From an uncultured Lutibacter sp. (GTDB taxonomy: Bacteria > Bacteroidota > Bacteroidia > Flavobacteriales > Flavobacteriaceae): a stretch of DNA of 54,235 nucleotides. The notes under the pieces are model-generated. The model worked only from the letters and a program-made list of their open reading frames with translations. It ran no database searches and had not been told where the DNA came from. Positions 15,612 to 24,384 of the stretch are shown here, in pieces. Position 1 is the stretch's first letter; every line of letters starts with the position of its first letter. The stretch spans positions 1-54,235 of the forward strand of contig NZ_CANLZZ010000010.1 of assembly GCF_947495725.1 (NCBI RefSeq), read 5' to 3'. The translations under genes were made by a program, and so were the position numbers.

Positions 15612-15740
15612 AACCACCTACAACATCCTATCTAATTTATTGCTAGTAGAAGCATATTTTTGATAATTCTTGCGGATTTTCTAGTCATTTTTTTTATTAA
15701 ATTGGCTGCTTAACCATTGTAAAAACACTTAAAACCTTTA
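15612..15740 (+). repeat. attC-like element R8, right end decayed
   Basis: Left AACCACCTACAAC (15612-15624), common part with AATTTATTGCTAGT, imperfect hairpin GATAATTC / GGATTTTC with loop TTGC, and an AAATTGGCTGCTTAA arm, but no GTT core at the right end. It marks the end of the recognisable array. Confidence 0.6.
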
Positions 15741-15742
15741 GA

Positions 15743-16846
15743 ATGAAACAGCTTCAAATTATAATTTTTCTTATTTTTAGCTTAAGTGTTTTTGGGCAAA
15801 GCGTAACGTACAACCACACTATAGATGCAACAGATGTAGAAACTAAAAAAGTTATGCTGCTATTTGAAAATTACTTGGCTTCAAATCCCGAAAAAAAAGG
15901 AAAGAATCCATATTGGAATAAAAAAGAACAAGAGAAGCATAAAAATTATGATTTCTTGGAAAGCGAATTTCAACCATCACTATATATGGGAATTCCTGCC
16001 CAAGTTTTAAGCATTAAGTTTAAAAATGATAGTTGTAAAATTAAAGTTAAATATTCTTATGTTAAAAAAAATGGGAACCCACATGTTTTAGCAATTGTAA
16101 ATTATTTGGCTATAAAAGAAAACGGAAAATTTAAGTTATACAATTGGTTGAGTTACAGCAAAAAAAAATGGAATCGTAAAAAGGTTGGTATTGTAGATTT
16201 TTACTTTCCTCCATGCCACAAATTTAATTACGAAAAAGCTAAAAAACTGAATAACTTTATTAATGAAATTTGTAAAAACTTTAGTGTACAACCAAAACCA
16301 TTTGAATACTATCTTGCAAATAATTATGACGAAATTCAAAAACTAAAGGGGTTTGATTATTACATTGGAATGGGCGAACAATCAATGCCAAGTGGAAAAG
16401 CCACTGACGACAAAGTATATTGTGGTGGTTTGGGAGAGTATTATCCTCATGAAGTTTTTCATCTTCAAATAGACGAACATTTTAAAAACAAACACTTTTG
16501 GGTTTCTGAAGGAATTGCAACCTTATTAGGCGGAAGTCGTGGTAAAAGCTTACATTGGCACATAAAACGTACAAACCTATATTTACAAAAGCATCCCGAA
16601 ATAGATTTAAACAACATGCTTAAGCTAACAAACTTAGATAACCAAACTTCTTATCATTATGTATTAGGCGGACTTATAGCAAAAAAAATAATGGATAAAG
16701 GCGGTTGGAGTTTACTTAAAGATTTTATGTCTACCGGTACAACCGATAAAGATTATTACAATGCTATTGAAAAATACCTTGCGGTTAAAAAATCGGATAT
16801 TAACCACTATATTCGAACCCAATTAAAAATAGAATCTAAACCCTAA
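15743..16846 (+). CDS. secreted gluzincin-like metallopeptidase
   Basis: 367 residues with a signal peptide at about 1-19 (SLSVFGQ). A zinc site HEVFH (236-240) is followed by Glu256 in WVSEGIATLLGG, the layout of M1-like or peptidase MA-type gluzincins, with the SEGIA motif supplying the third ligand. The N-terminal 200 residues are strand-rich with no recognised domain. It should be exported and cleave peptides or proteins; substrate unknown. It follows the decayed repeat R8 and may have been the last unit of the array or the first resident gene of the flank. Confidence 0.75.
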   Translation: MKQLQIIIFLIFSLSVFGQSVTYNHTIDATDVETKKVMLLFENYLASNPEKKGKNPYWNKKEQEKHKNYDFLESEFQPSLYMGIPAQVLSIKFKNDSCKIKVKYSYVKKNGNPHVLAIVNYLAIKENGKFKLYNWLSYSKKKWNRKKVGIVDFYFPPCHKFNYEKAKKLNNFINEICKNFSVQPKPFEYYLANNYDEIQKLKGFDYYIGMGEQSMPSGKATDDKVYCGGLGEYYPHEVFHLQIDEHFKNKHFWVSEGIATLLGGSRGKSLHWHIKRTNLYLQKHPEIDLNNMLKLTNLDNQTSYHYVLGGLIAKKIMDKGGWSLLKDFMSTGTTDKDYYNAIEKYLAVKKSDINHYIRTQLKIESKP

Positions 16847-16968
16847 TAAACTCTTAGCATTGATAAATACCACACTATAAAACCACATACATTTTATACT
16901 TAAATTTGAATGAATAAAATAGCATGAATAAACGTTATATTGCAACTACAAACTTATAAAAAGCTCGA

Positions 16969-17781
16969 ATGAAAAAAACCGTTGTTAAAACCCTATCTAC
17001 TCTTTTCCCAAAAGTTATTACATCATTTGCATACAAGCAATTAACAAATCCGCAAGTTCACAAACTTAGAGAAAATGAAGTAGCCACACTTAACAAAGCG
17101 GAAAGAGAAATGTTTAAATTCAAAGATTTTGATATTCAGCTTTATACTTGGAAAGGTGGCGATAAAAAAATTCTTCTTATCCACGGTTGGGAAGGTCAAG
17201 CTGGAAATTTCTCCGATTTGATAGAACAACTATTAGTAAATGGTTACACCGTTTATTCATTTGATGGTCCTTCGCACGGATTTAGTTCTAAAGGTAAAAC
17301 AAGTTTGTTTGAATTTACCGAATTGGTTGGCATTTTAATAAGAAAGTTCCAAGTAAGGGAATTAATTAGTCATTCCTTTGGTGGTGTTGCTACAACATAT
17401 GCGCTTTACACTAATAGCGATTTGGAAATTGATAAATATGTATTACTTACAACACCCGACAAATTTACTGAACGCATAAATGATGTCTCGGAAATGGTTG
17501 GAATAAACAATAACGTTAAAAATAAACTTATTAAAAGATTAGAGAATGAAATAAACATGGATATTACAAATTTAAATGTTAGCGAATTTGTAAAATCTAT
17601 TAATGTTAAAAAATCAATTATTATCCATGATAAAAATGATAGAGTAATTCCAATTGCGCGCTCTATAAATGTTCATAATAATTGGAAAGCATCTGAGTTT
17701 AAAGAAATTAATGGAACTGGACATTTTAAAATTTTAAAAACAAAAGAAGTCATAGACAGTGTTATTTCCTATTTAGCATAA
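16969..17781 (+). CDS. cytoplasmic alpha/beta hydrolase
   Basis: 270 residues with a complete alpha/beta hydrolase set: oxyanion strand ILLIHGW (68-74), nucleophile elbow SHSFGG with Ser136, acid Asp224 in NDRVIP, and His252 in GTGHFKIL. The substrate is likely an ester or thioester and cannot be named. Stands alone, about 120 bp after the metallopeptidase gene and with 223 bp of featureless AT-rich sequence after it. Confidence 0.85.
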   Translation: MKKTVVKTLSTLFPKVITSFAYKQLTNPQVHKLRENEVATLNKAEREMFKFKDFDIQLYTWKGGDKKILLIHGWEGQAGNFSDLIEQLLVNGYTVYSFDGPSHGFSSKGKTSLFEFTELVGILIRKFQVRELISHSFGGVATTYALYTNSDLEIDKYVLLTTPDKFTERINDVSEMVGINNNVKNKLIKRLENEINMDITNLNVSEFVKSINVKKSIIIHDKNDRVIPIARSINVHNNWKASEFKEINGTGHFKILKTKEVIDSVISYLA

Positions 17782-18004
17782 AATTACTTTATTAAAAAAA
17801 GAGCCCAAAGCATAATACTTGATGATTTTTTAAATAACAGCAATAAAGATTCTGTAAATCAAATATTTGAAGAATAATGTACCCTACAATTTTTATTAAA
17901 TAGTGTGCTTCTTAGTTTTAAAATTGTTAACTTTAATAACGAATAATTGTAATAAGCAACACGTAAATTGGTTATTCAAATTTTTAGCAACAAATTAAAA
18001 TACA

Positions 18005-18436
18005 ATGAAAAAAGGATTATTATACAACCAACGGTGTTGGATTAAAATAATCGCTTCAATTAATGGACTAGCCGCCATGTTGCATTTGTTTTTTTGGATT
18101 ATTGCTTTTATCAAACTACCACCTATTTCTTCGCAAATACATATAGGAGATCGTATAAACCTAGCAACAACATATGGATTTGGTATTGCAGATTTTATAT
18201 GGTCTGTTCCTATTCTTTTAATAGGTTCCATTGGACTTTGGAAAAAAACTCAAATTGGCTGGTTAGCCGCACTTTTAGCTAATGGATTCTATTGGTATTC
18301 ATTTACTGTAATTATAATAAGAGATTTTTACTCGGAGTCATTTTCTCCAGGAACGAAATTGTTTTTACCCTTTGTGTTAATTTCATTTTGGACAACTTAT
18401 TTTTTGTGGAAACATCGAAAATCATTCTTCAATTAA
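18005..18436 (+). CDS. small four-helix membrane protein of unknown function
   Basis: 143 residues with four hydrophobic segments (about 15-37, 58-80, 86-104, 117-137), positively charged ends, and no recognised domain. Single gene; the start MKKGLLYNQRCW is the first ATG. Flanking gaps of about 220 and 280 bp are AT-rich with nothing recognisable, so its transcription unit is unclear. Confidence 0.6.
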   Translation: MKKGLLYNQRCWIKIIASINGLAAMLHLFFWIIAFIKLPPISSQIHIGDRINLATTYGFGIADFIWSVPILLIGSIGLWKKTQIGWLAALLANGFYWYSFTVIIIRDFYSESFSPGTKLFLPFVLISFWTTYFLWKHRKSFFN

Positions 18437-18715
18437 CCAAAAGTAAAAAATCTTAAAACTGAAAAATATTAATTTAAAACCTCTATTAACATCAAGTTTA
18501 ATTTGACACAACTACTCGTCCGTTTATAAAATTCTTGTTTTTTATACAAATAACTTTTTGTTTTATTTAAAGCTAAAAACATAACCGACTCTTTATAAGT
18601 CAATTACTTTTTTAGCGTTCAAAAACTAAACTATTACTTAAACTTATCTTAATATACTACAAAGGCTCATGGTATAAAGCTTGATACTTCTACAACTTAA
18701 TCTTAAAATTTTATT

Positions 18716-19363
18716 ATGAGAAAATTATTTATTATTGCACTTTTAATTACGTTTGGAATTAGTTTTGGTCAAGAAAAAAAAGAACCTTTAAACATTGAAA
18801 AAGGAACTTGGAATTTAGGAGGAAATTTCACCTATAGCAATTCTTCTTCGGAAACTAACAACACTTCAACTAACGCAGAAAATGATCAATTTTATATTGG
18901 CTTTTACCCCCAAGTTGGTTATGCAATTAAAAACAACTTAATTATTGGAATGGGAGTTGGTTATGAATATCGTAAAAATGAAAATTACTATTCAGAAACT
19001 GAAATTTATAATTCAAAACAAAATGGAATAGTTGTATTTCCATACGTTAAGAAATTTTTTAATGTAAATACTAAAGTCTCTTTTCATTTACAAGGCGAAT
19101 TTAGAATGTCCAAAACTTGGAATGATAATAACGACTTATCTAACTTAACTTCTAATGACAATAATACTAGAAGTTTGTTTGTTGGAGTTCGCCCTGGGTT
19201 AACAATTTTTCTAGCTAAAAAGCTTGCTTTAGAAACTAGCATTGGAGCTTTAGGCTATTCAACTGGTAAAAATAAAGCGGACAGTCGTGAAACTAAATTT
19301 GATTCTTTTAGTTTTAATTTAAACCCTAATAATTTAGTTTTTGGGCTTTCTTATTATTTTTAA
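18716..19363 (+). CDS. outer-membrane beta-barrel protein
   Basis: 215 residues with a signal peptide at about 1-18 (TFGISFGQ). The mature part is a run of amphipathic strands alternating with Asn/Ser-rich loops (GTWNLGGNFTYSNSS, YIGFYPQVGYAIKNNLIIGMGVGYEYR, SLFVGVRPGLTIFLAKKLALET) ending in LNPNNLVFGLSYYF with a C-terminal aromatic residue, the signature of an outer-membrane barrel of eight or so strands. No specific family or transport role is evident. Confidence 0.8.
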   Translation: MRKLFIIALLITFGISFGQEKKEPLNIEKGTWNLGGNFTYSNSSSETNNTSTNAENDQFYIGFYPQVGYAIKNNLIIGMGVGYEYRKNENYYSETEIYNSKQNGIVVFPYVKKFFNVNTKVSFHLQGEFRMSKTWNDNNDLSNLTSNDNNTRSLFVGVRPGLTIFLAKKLALETSIGALGYSTGKNKADSRETKFDSFSFNLNPNNLVFGLSYYF

Positions 19364-19495
19364 TTAGAATGAAAAACCCTTGAAACATTCTATACTTCAA
19401 TTTTAGGTAAATTGTATTTAACTATAAATCTAAAAAATACTAGCTTTGTAATATAGAATGTTTCTAACATAAAATAATACTAATTTTAACCAATG

Positions 19496-19527
19496 AAAAA
19501 TAACGTTTAAAAAACGTTATTTTTTTT
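19496..19527 (+). terminator. terminator between barrel and lipoprotein genes
   Basis: 12-bp perfect stem AAAAATAACGTT / AACGTTATTTTT with a 5-nt loop and T run. Confidence 0.75.
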
Positions 19528-19564
19528 ATAAATACACCTATGAAATAAAACAAAATAAAATGAA

Positions 19565-19996
19565 ATGAAAAAATTGCTAAAAAAAATTACTGTAATCCTA
19601 GTTTTAATTCTAATATCTTGTAATAATGATGAAAATAACGAGAACAAAAAAGAACAACTAATAGGCAATTGGGAGTATGTTACAATGTATGAAAATGATA
19701 AACAAATAACTGCAAGAGATTGTAAACCCTCCACTATTGAAATTACACCAGATGGAAATAGAACAGACATTTACTATAACAGAAATAATTCTGGAGAATG
19801 TATAGTGGTTGAAACGATACATATGACTTGGAAAAAACTTAACAATAATTTATATGAATTTACTCATAAAGGACTTCAATATAATGATACCGTTAAATTT
19901 GAAAACGAAAATAACACTCTAATCTTAGTGGATTCTGATACGGATGGATATGGGGATTTGGTTTATTACAAATTTGTATATAATCGAATTAACTAA
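19565..19996 (+). CDS. lipocalin-like lipoprotein
   Basis: 143 residues. Lipoprotein signal with lipobox LISC (Cys19), then the pattern of small Bacteroidota lipocalin-like lipoproteins: QLIGNWEYVTMY, a conserved Cys pair region (ARDCKPSTIEITPDG), and a run of short strands (HMTWKKLNNNLYEF, NTLILVDSD, VYYKFVYNRIN). Ligand and role unknown; likely in the periplasm or outer membrane. Stands alone behind a terminator. Confidence 0.7.
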   Translation: MKKLLKKITVILVLILISCNNDENNENKKEQLIGNWEYVTMYENDKQITARDCKPSTIEITPDGNRTDIYYNRNNSGECIVVETIHMTWKKLNNNLYEFTHKGLQYNDTVKFENENNTLILVDSDTDGYGDLVYYKFVYNRIN

Positions 19997-20178
19997 TACA
20001 TTAGATTTTTAAATAGAAAATTGTGTATTTAAAAATGCAACTTTTTATTCTTTCACCTTTTAGTCGTTGTTTTAGCACAGTTTCTAAATCTTAAGAATTT
20101 CCCAATTATTATATTCTTAACAGAAAATTATTTTTGTTTTTTTCATCTTGATCTACTAAACAAAAATCAACAACTTTC

Positions 20179-21048
20179 ATGAAAACTTTTTTTTCAATAA
20201 TTGCATTTTTTATAATGGCAATTATACACTCTCAAGAAAAAACAATAACCGGAAAAGTTTGGAATTTCGAAAATAATAAGCCTCTCGCCTATGTTAATAT
20301 TGGAATTAAAAATAAAACCGTAGGAACCGTTTCTAATAACAATGGTTTATTTAAGCTTTCATTAAATAAGAAGGTTTCTTCAAAAGACACTGTTATTTTT
20401 TCATACATTGGCTTTAAAACTAAAAAGTATCTAGTATCGGAACTAAATAAAATAAAAAAACCGATTTTTCTTCAACCAAAAAATATGGAATTAGAAGAAG
20501 TAGTTGTGAATTCAAAAAAATTAAAACTTAAGCCAAAAAAAATTGGAAGAACATCAAAAGGACTTGGTTTATTTCACTCAAATTTTTACTCATATTATGA
20601 AAAAGATGTTGATGACCGATTAAGTAAAGAAAGAGGAATGAAATTTAAAGTAAAACGAAATTGCCATATTAAAGATTTGAATTTTAATATAACTTCAAAT
20701 GATTTTAAATCTTTAAAATTTAGACTAAATTTTTATAAAATTAAAGACGGACTTCCAACAGATTTGATAGTTCAACAGAACATCGTATTCGAAATAAAAG
20801 ACAACTTTCTTGGTTGGCTTACAGTTGATTTAGAACCTTATGAAATTTTTCTTAATAAAGAAATCGAAGATGTTGCAGTAACAATTCAATGGCTTGAAAG
20901 TGTAAAAGCAAATGAAAAAAGTAAATATTTTGCAATTTCAACTGCTAGTTCACCAACTCATACCGCATATTTTAGAGAAAAAGCTATGGATAGTTGGAAT
21001 AAAGGAGGACAAAATTTGAGTTTTTATTTAAATGCAATATGCGAATAA
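20179..21048 (+). CDS. exported protein with CarboxypepD regulatory-like domain
   Basis: 289 residues with a signal peptide at about 1-18. Residues 20-90 form a CarboxypepD_reg-like domain (TGKVWNFENNKPLAYVNIGI, VSNNNGLFKLSL, VIFSYIGFKTK), the N-terminal extension also seen in SusC-type receptors, followed by LEEVVVNSKK as in the TonB-box linker region. The remaining 170 residues have no recognised family. No barrel follows, so this is not a receptor. Directly after the stop lies a half-site remnant of the array repeat (21049-21084). Confidence 0.75.
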   Translation: MKTFFSIIAFFIMAIIHSQEKTITGKVWNFENNKPLAYVNIGIKNKTVGTVSNNNGLFKLSLNKKVSSKDTVIFSYIGFKTKKYLVSELNKIKKPIFLQPKNMELEEVVVNSKKLKLKPKKIGRTSKGLGLFHSNFYSYYEKDVDDRLSKERGMKFKVKRNCHIKDLNFNITSNDFKSLKFRLNFYKIKDGLPTDLIVQQNIVFEIKDNFLGWLTVDLEPYEIFLNKEIEDVAVTIQWLESVKANEKSKYFAISTASSPTHTAYFREKAMDSWNKGGQNLSFYLNAICE

Positions 21049-21084
21049 AAACCGCGACAATAACTCGTATAATTTAATGCAGAT
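21049..21084 (+). repeat. possible half-site remnant of the attC-like repeat
   Basis: GCGACAATAACTCGTATAAT and the following TTAATGC resemble the left arm of R1 (GCACAACACCGTGTATAAT then TAATTGC), directly after a stop codon as at R1 and R3. No hairpin or right core follows, so this is at best a decayed site. Confidence 0.35.
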
Positions 21085-21178
21085 AAAAACCTACAACAAA
21101 CATTGTATAACCCCACTTATTTCTATTAAAAAATTTATTAATTTTAAAAAATTATTAAAAAAATCAGAACTATAAAAA

Positions 21179-21589
21179 ATGGAAATACGTTATAAATTTA
21201 TTGAGGAATCTAACCTTTTAATTCAGAAAGCTTATGGAGATTGGTCAACAGAAAGCTATATTAACTATACTAAAACAACCTTGAACAATAAAAAAATGCT
21301 GAATGTTAAGAAAATTTTTTCTGATTTAAGAGATGTAAATTTAGAATCAGCATTTAAAGAAATTGACAAATTAATTGAATTATGAGAAACTATGATTAAT
21401 TTAAATTACACAAATGTTAATATTGTTAACACTCCATCCTCTACTGTTGTTACCCACCTATATCAAGATAAAGTAGCAAAAAAAGGGAACAACAATCACT
21501 TTTACTGTAGCACAATAAAAGCTGCTCTTGATCTATTAAAACTAGATATAAGTGAAAATGAAATGAAGGCTCTTCTTAAAAAGATTTAG
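21179..21589 (+). pseudogene. small STAS-like gene interrupted by an in-frame TGA
   Basis: Two consecutive open stretches (68 and 65 codons) lie in the same frame, separated only by TGA at 21383-21385 and two codons. Read through, they give one 136-residue protein: an N-terminal strand-helix part (MEIRYKFIEESNLLIQKAYGD) with an alternating alpha/beta pattern that resembles SpoIIAA/STAS-like proteins, and a C-terminal half continuing it. A single change of CGA, AGA or GGA to TGA would explain it. ATG 21392 could restart the second half. Probably a pseudogene; readthrough or a sequence error are alternatives. Confidence 0.55.
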
Positions 21590-22168
21590 AAAACAATGGT
21601 ACATTAAAAATTAAATAATGAAAAAGAAAGAAAAAATCACCTAACTTAATATATGCTTACGTTTACACTAAATTGCAAACTAATAAAATTTAAAGACCTC
21701 TAAAATTATTTTAACACCATTTCAACAATTAAAGAAACTACTTGGGAAGTAGTATAAAACATCGTTTTTATAATAAACTTCTTGTTTTTAATTTCCACCA
21801 AAAATCTCTAGACTATCTTCTACACTTTTTAGTTGTAAAATCACTTTCAAAACCAATGTAATTTTCTTGTAATAACAACTTCCGTTACACCTATACACAA
21901 CGCTTACATTTTATAAAACTATGATTATTAATTTAATATATTTAATTAATAGCCTATACGTTAAAATACGCCAATTGCTTGGAACAATAATAAAAAATAT
22001 TATTTTAGCTGAAAAAATTGTAAAACCTGGCAATAATATTTATGATAATCGTAGACTTCAATTAACTTTTAATTGTATCAACTATTAAAAAAGGCATAGT
22101 ATTAAAAAAATGACCAACCTATATCATTATCCCACAAAGCAACTGTTTAATTTATGAATAATACATAA
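21590..22168. other. 579-bp gap with no supported gene
   Basis: AT-rich; a 55-codon ORF (21921-22088) has no ribosome site or recognisable product. There is a short hairpin CTACTTgggAAGTAG near 21738. No clear promoter of the TAnnTTTG type was found close to the next gene. Confidence 0.5.
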
Positions 22169-24205
22169 ATGTTTAAATATAAATTAAAGAATATTACAAA
22201 CTCAAATTATACCATTTCAGTTATAATTATAGTAACTTTCGCATTGATATTAAGCTCTTTATTGGTGATTTTACGTCATAATTCTATAAATAACCAAAAA
22301 CAAGCAAACGAATTATTAGCAGAAAGATATTCAAAAATAATTGAACTGAATTTAAAAGGAAATATTGAATTTCTAAAACTACTTGAAATTGAATTAATGG
22401 AAGGTAACCTTCCTGAATCCACTTTTCAAGAAATAGTAGGTGATTATTTAAAAAATCATCCTGAGTTGATTAATATAACTTGGGTCGATTCAAATTTTAC
22501 AATTAAATCTGTTTCTCCACTTAGAGGAAACTCACATATAATTGGTTTAAATATTGAGTTACCAATGCCCAAAAAAGCATCTCGTTTAGCAAAAGAGTTA
22601 AGGCAAACCGTTTATACAGAACCTTTTGAAGCAATTCAAGGAGAATCATCATTTGAAGCTTGGAATCCAGCTTTTCACAACAATAAATTTTTAGGTTTAT
22701 TTACTGCCGTTTACTCAAGCAATGAAGTGCTTAACACTTGGATTGATAATACTAATTCAAAAACATTATTTAGTTTACGCAATAGCAATGGTTTGGTTAT
22801 AACAGAATTGCCAACAAATAATTTTAATAGAAATTCCATAACTACAGAAAAAGAATTAACCTCTTTAAAAAATGGGTTAAAACTGCAAGTTACAAGTGAA
22901 ATAAACTCTCCTTTTACACCATTAATCATTTTTATTACCTTATTGCTATGTTTATTAATATTTGGTATTACTTATTCTTTATGGAAACTTAAAAGCACGC
23001 AAATATTACTTAAGAAAAAGGAGTTATTGCTTAGAACCCAAAATTCGGACTTACAAGCTGCCAAAAAGAAAGCAGAAGAAAGCGACCATTTAAAATCTGC
23101 ATTTTTAGCAAATATGAGTCACGAAATACGAACTCCAATGAATGGTATTTTGGGGTTCGCTGATTTGTTAAAAAACCCCGAACTTTCAGGTAAAAAACAG
23201 CAAGAATATATTCAAATTATCGAAAAGGGAGGAGAACGATTACTTAATATTATTAACGATATAATTAGTATTTCTAAAATAGAATCTGGCTTATTAGAAG
23301 TTAATTTAAAGGAATCCAACATTAACGAACAAATCGAATACATTTATAATTTCTTTCATCATCATATTGAAGCAAAAGGTTTACAGTTTGAATTCAAAAA
23401 TGATTTACCTACAGAAGGTGCCAACTTAATAACTGACATTGAAAAAGTATATGCAATACTTACAAATCTTATAAAAAATGCTTTAAAATATTGCGAAAAA
23501 GGGTCAATCACTTTTGGTTATAAATTAAAAAAGGCTAATGATATTTCTGAACTTGAATTTTATGTAAAAGATACTGGTAGTGGCATCCCTAAAAATAGAA
23601 AGAAGGCTATTTTTGAGCGTTTTATTCAAGCCGATATTTCCGATAAAATGGCACATCAAGGAGCTGGTTTGGGATTATCAATTTCAAAAGCATATGTTGA
23701 AAAACTAGGAGGGAAAATTTGGGTTGAAAGCGAAATAGGTTTAGGATCCACATTTTATTTTACATTGCCATATCAAATTCCCACTAAAGAAAAATGGAGT
23801 TCTAATCATGATATTTCTGTTGAAGTAGAAGAGACTCCAATTAGAAACATAAAAATACTAGTTGCAGAAGATGATGAAACATCCGTTATATTAATTTCCT
23901 TATTACTACAAAAACTTGAAGCCGAAGTTTTAACAGCGAAAACAGGCGTAGAAGCTGTTGAATTATGTCGTGAAAATCCTGATATAACATTAATTTTAAT
24001 GGATATTCAAATGCCTGAAATGAATGGATACGAAGCAACTAGAAAAATCCGTAAATTTAATAAAGAAGTTAAAATTATTGCACAAACAGCTTTTGGACTT
24101 ACAGGAGACAGAGAAAAATCAATTGAAGCAGGATGTAACGAATACATTACAAAACCAATAATAAAAAAAGAATTATTTGCTTTAATTAAAAAAATATTAA
24201 ATTAG
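22169..24205 (+). CDS. hybrid histidine kinase with CHASE-like extracellular sensor
   Basis: 678 residues. Membrane segments at about 16-36 and 248-272 enclose a periplasmic domain of about 210 residues (LLAERYSKIIELNLKGNIEFLKLLEIELMEG, then YLKNHPELINITWVDSNFTIKSVSP) of CHASE type. Then a coiled coil, HisKA with His318 in SHEIRTPMNG, HATPase (NLIKNALKY, DTGSGIP, GAGLGLS) and a receiver domain with Asp612 (LMDIQMP). Expected to bind a small ligand outside the membrane and relay phosphate to its own receiver. No partner regulator adjacent. Its core is closely similar to the kinase at 1472. Confidence 0.92.
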   Translation: MFKYKLKNITNSNYTISVIIIVTFALILSSLLVILRHNSINNQKQANELLAERYSKIIELNLKGNIEFLKLLEIELMEGNLPESTFQEIVGDYLKNHPELINITWVDSNFTIKSVSPLRGNSHIIGLNIELPMPKKASRLAKELRQTVYTEPFEAIQGESSFEAWNPAFHNNKFLGLFTAVYSSNEVLNTWIDNTNSKTLFSLRNSNGLVITELPTNNFNRNSITTEKELTSLKNGLKLQVTSEINSPFTPLIIFITLLLCLLIFGITYSLWKLKSTQILLKKKELLLRTQNSDLQAAKKKAEESDHLKSAFLANMSHEIRTPMNGILGFADLLKNPELSGKKQQEYIQIIEKGGERLLNIINDIISISKIESGLLEVNLKESNINEQIEYIYNFFHHHIEAKGLQFEFKNDLPTEGANLITDIEKVYAILTNLIKNALKYCEKGSITFGYKLKKANDISELEFYVKDTGSGIPKNRKKAIFERFIQADISDKMAHQGAGLGLSISKAYVEKLGGKIWVESEIGLGSTFYFTLPYQIPTKEKWSSNHDISVEVEETPIRNIKILVAEDDETSVILISLLLQKLEAEVLTAKTGVEAVELCRENPDITLILMDIQMPEMNGYEATRKIRKFNKEVKIIAQTAFGLTGDREKSIEAGCNEYITKPIIKKELFALIKKILN

Positions 24206-24337
24206 AATATCTTAAATCAAATGAGGTTTTAGATGTGCAAAAATCATAGTAAAAACAACACATTTTTAAACTTAAATCCTCTCCTACTTTGCAATTCCTA
24301 AAAGAAAAAACACCCTACAAAATCAATTTCTTAAATA

Positions 24338-24368
24338 TTGAAACCATTTTGAATATTAATTACCTTTG
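24338..24368 (+). promoter_or_regulatory. promoter of the glycosidase-like gene
   Basis: TTG (24338-24340), 20 bp, TACCTTTG (24361-24368), then the ATG at 24385: a near-consensus Bacteroidota promoter. Confidence 0.7.
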
Positions 24369-24384
24369 CTAATAAAGAACATTT

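Larger units (their letters stand above)
3738..15740 (+). mobile_element. array of gene cassettes separated by attC-like palindromic repeats
   Basis: Eight related intergenic elements (4538, 5945, 6872, 11285, 12235, 13708, 14850 and 15612) separate eight gene units. Each element has a long imperfect inverted repeat around a short GAAAATCC/GGATTTTC-type hairpin and, where intact, ends in GTT plus a unit-specific motif. In units 1 to 5 that motif is the reverse complement of the end of the same unit (9-10 bp). Stop codons often abut the closing motif and start codons follow the opening motif within about 30-70 bp, so units are compact. This is integron-cassette geometry without an integrase in the window and with a non-canonical core. 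Whether a recombinase elsewhere acts on these sites cannot be told from here. Confidence 0.75.

Noticed and set aside
3738..15740. Annotating the array as a classical integron.
   Set aside because: None of the right cores strictly fits GTTRRRY (GTTGTGC, GTTGGCA, GTTGTGG, GTTACCT, GTTGTGT), no integrase gene or attI is identifiable, and one unit has five genes on both strands. Only the geometry is shared.
4538..15740. Reading the repeats as ordinary terminators or as a CRISPR array.
   Set aside because: The central hairpins lack a following T run, the elements are 130-280 bp long with conserved arms, and the spacers are whole genes, so neither fits.
4538..15740. Interpreting each repeat as an inserted MITE with target duplication.
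   Set aside because: Target duplications would be direct repeats around each element. The observed matches are inverted and join the two ends of the gene unit, not the two ends of the element.
21383..21385. Selenocysteine at the in-frame TGA.
   Set aside because: No SECIS-like hairpin is evident after the TGA and the surrounding residues do not resemble a redox site; a nonsense mutation is simpler.
21921..22088. 55-codon ORF in the 579-bp gap.
   Set aside because: No recognisable product, promoter or conserved feature; such ORFs are expected by chance in AT-rich sequence.
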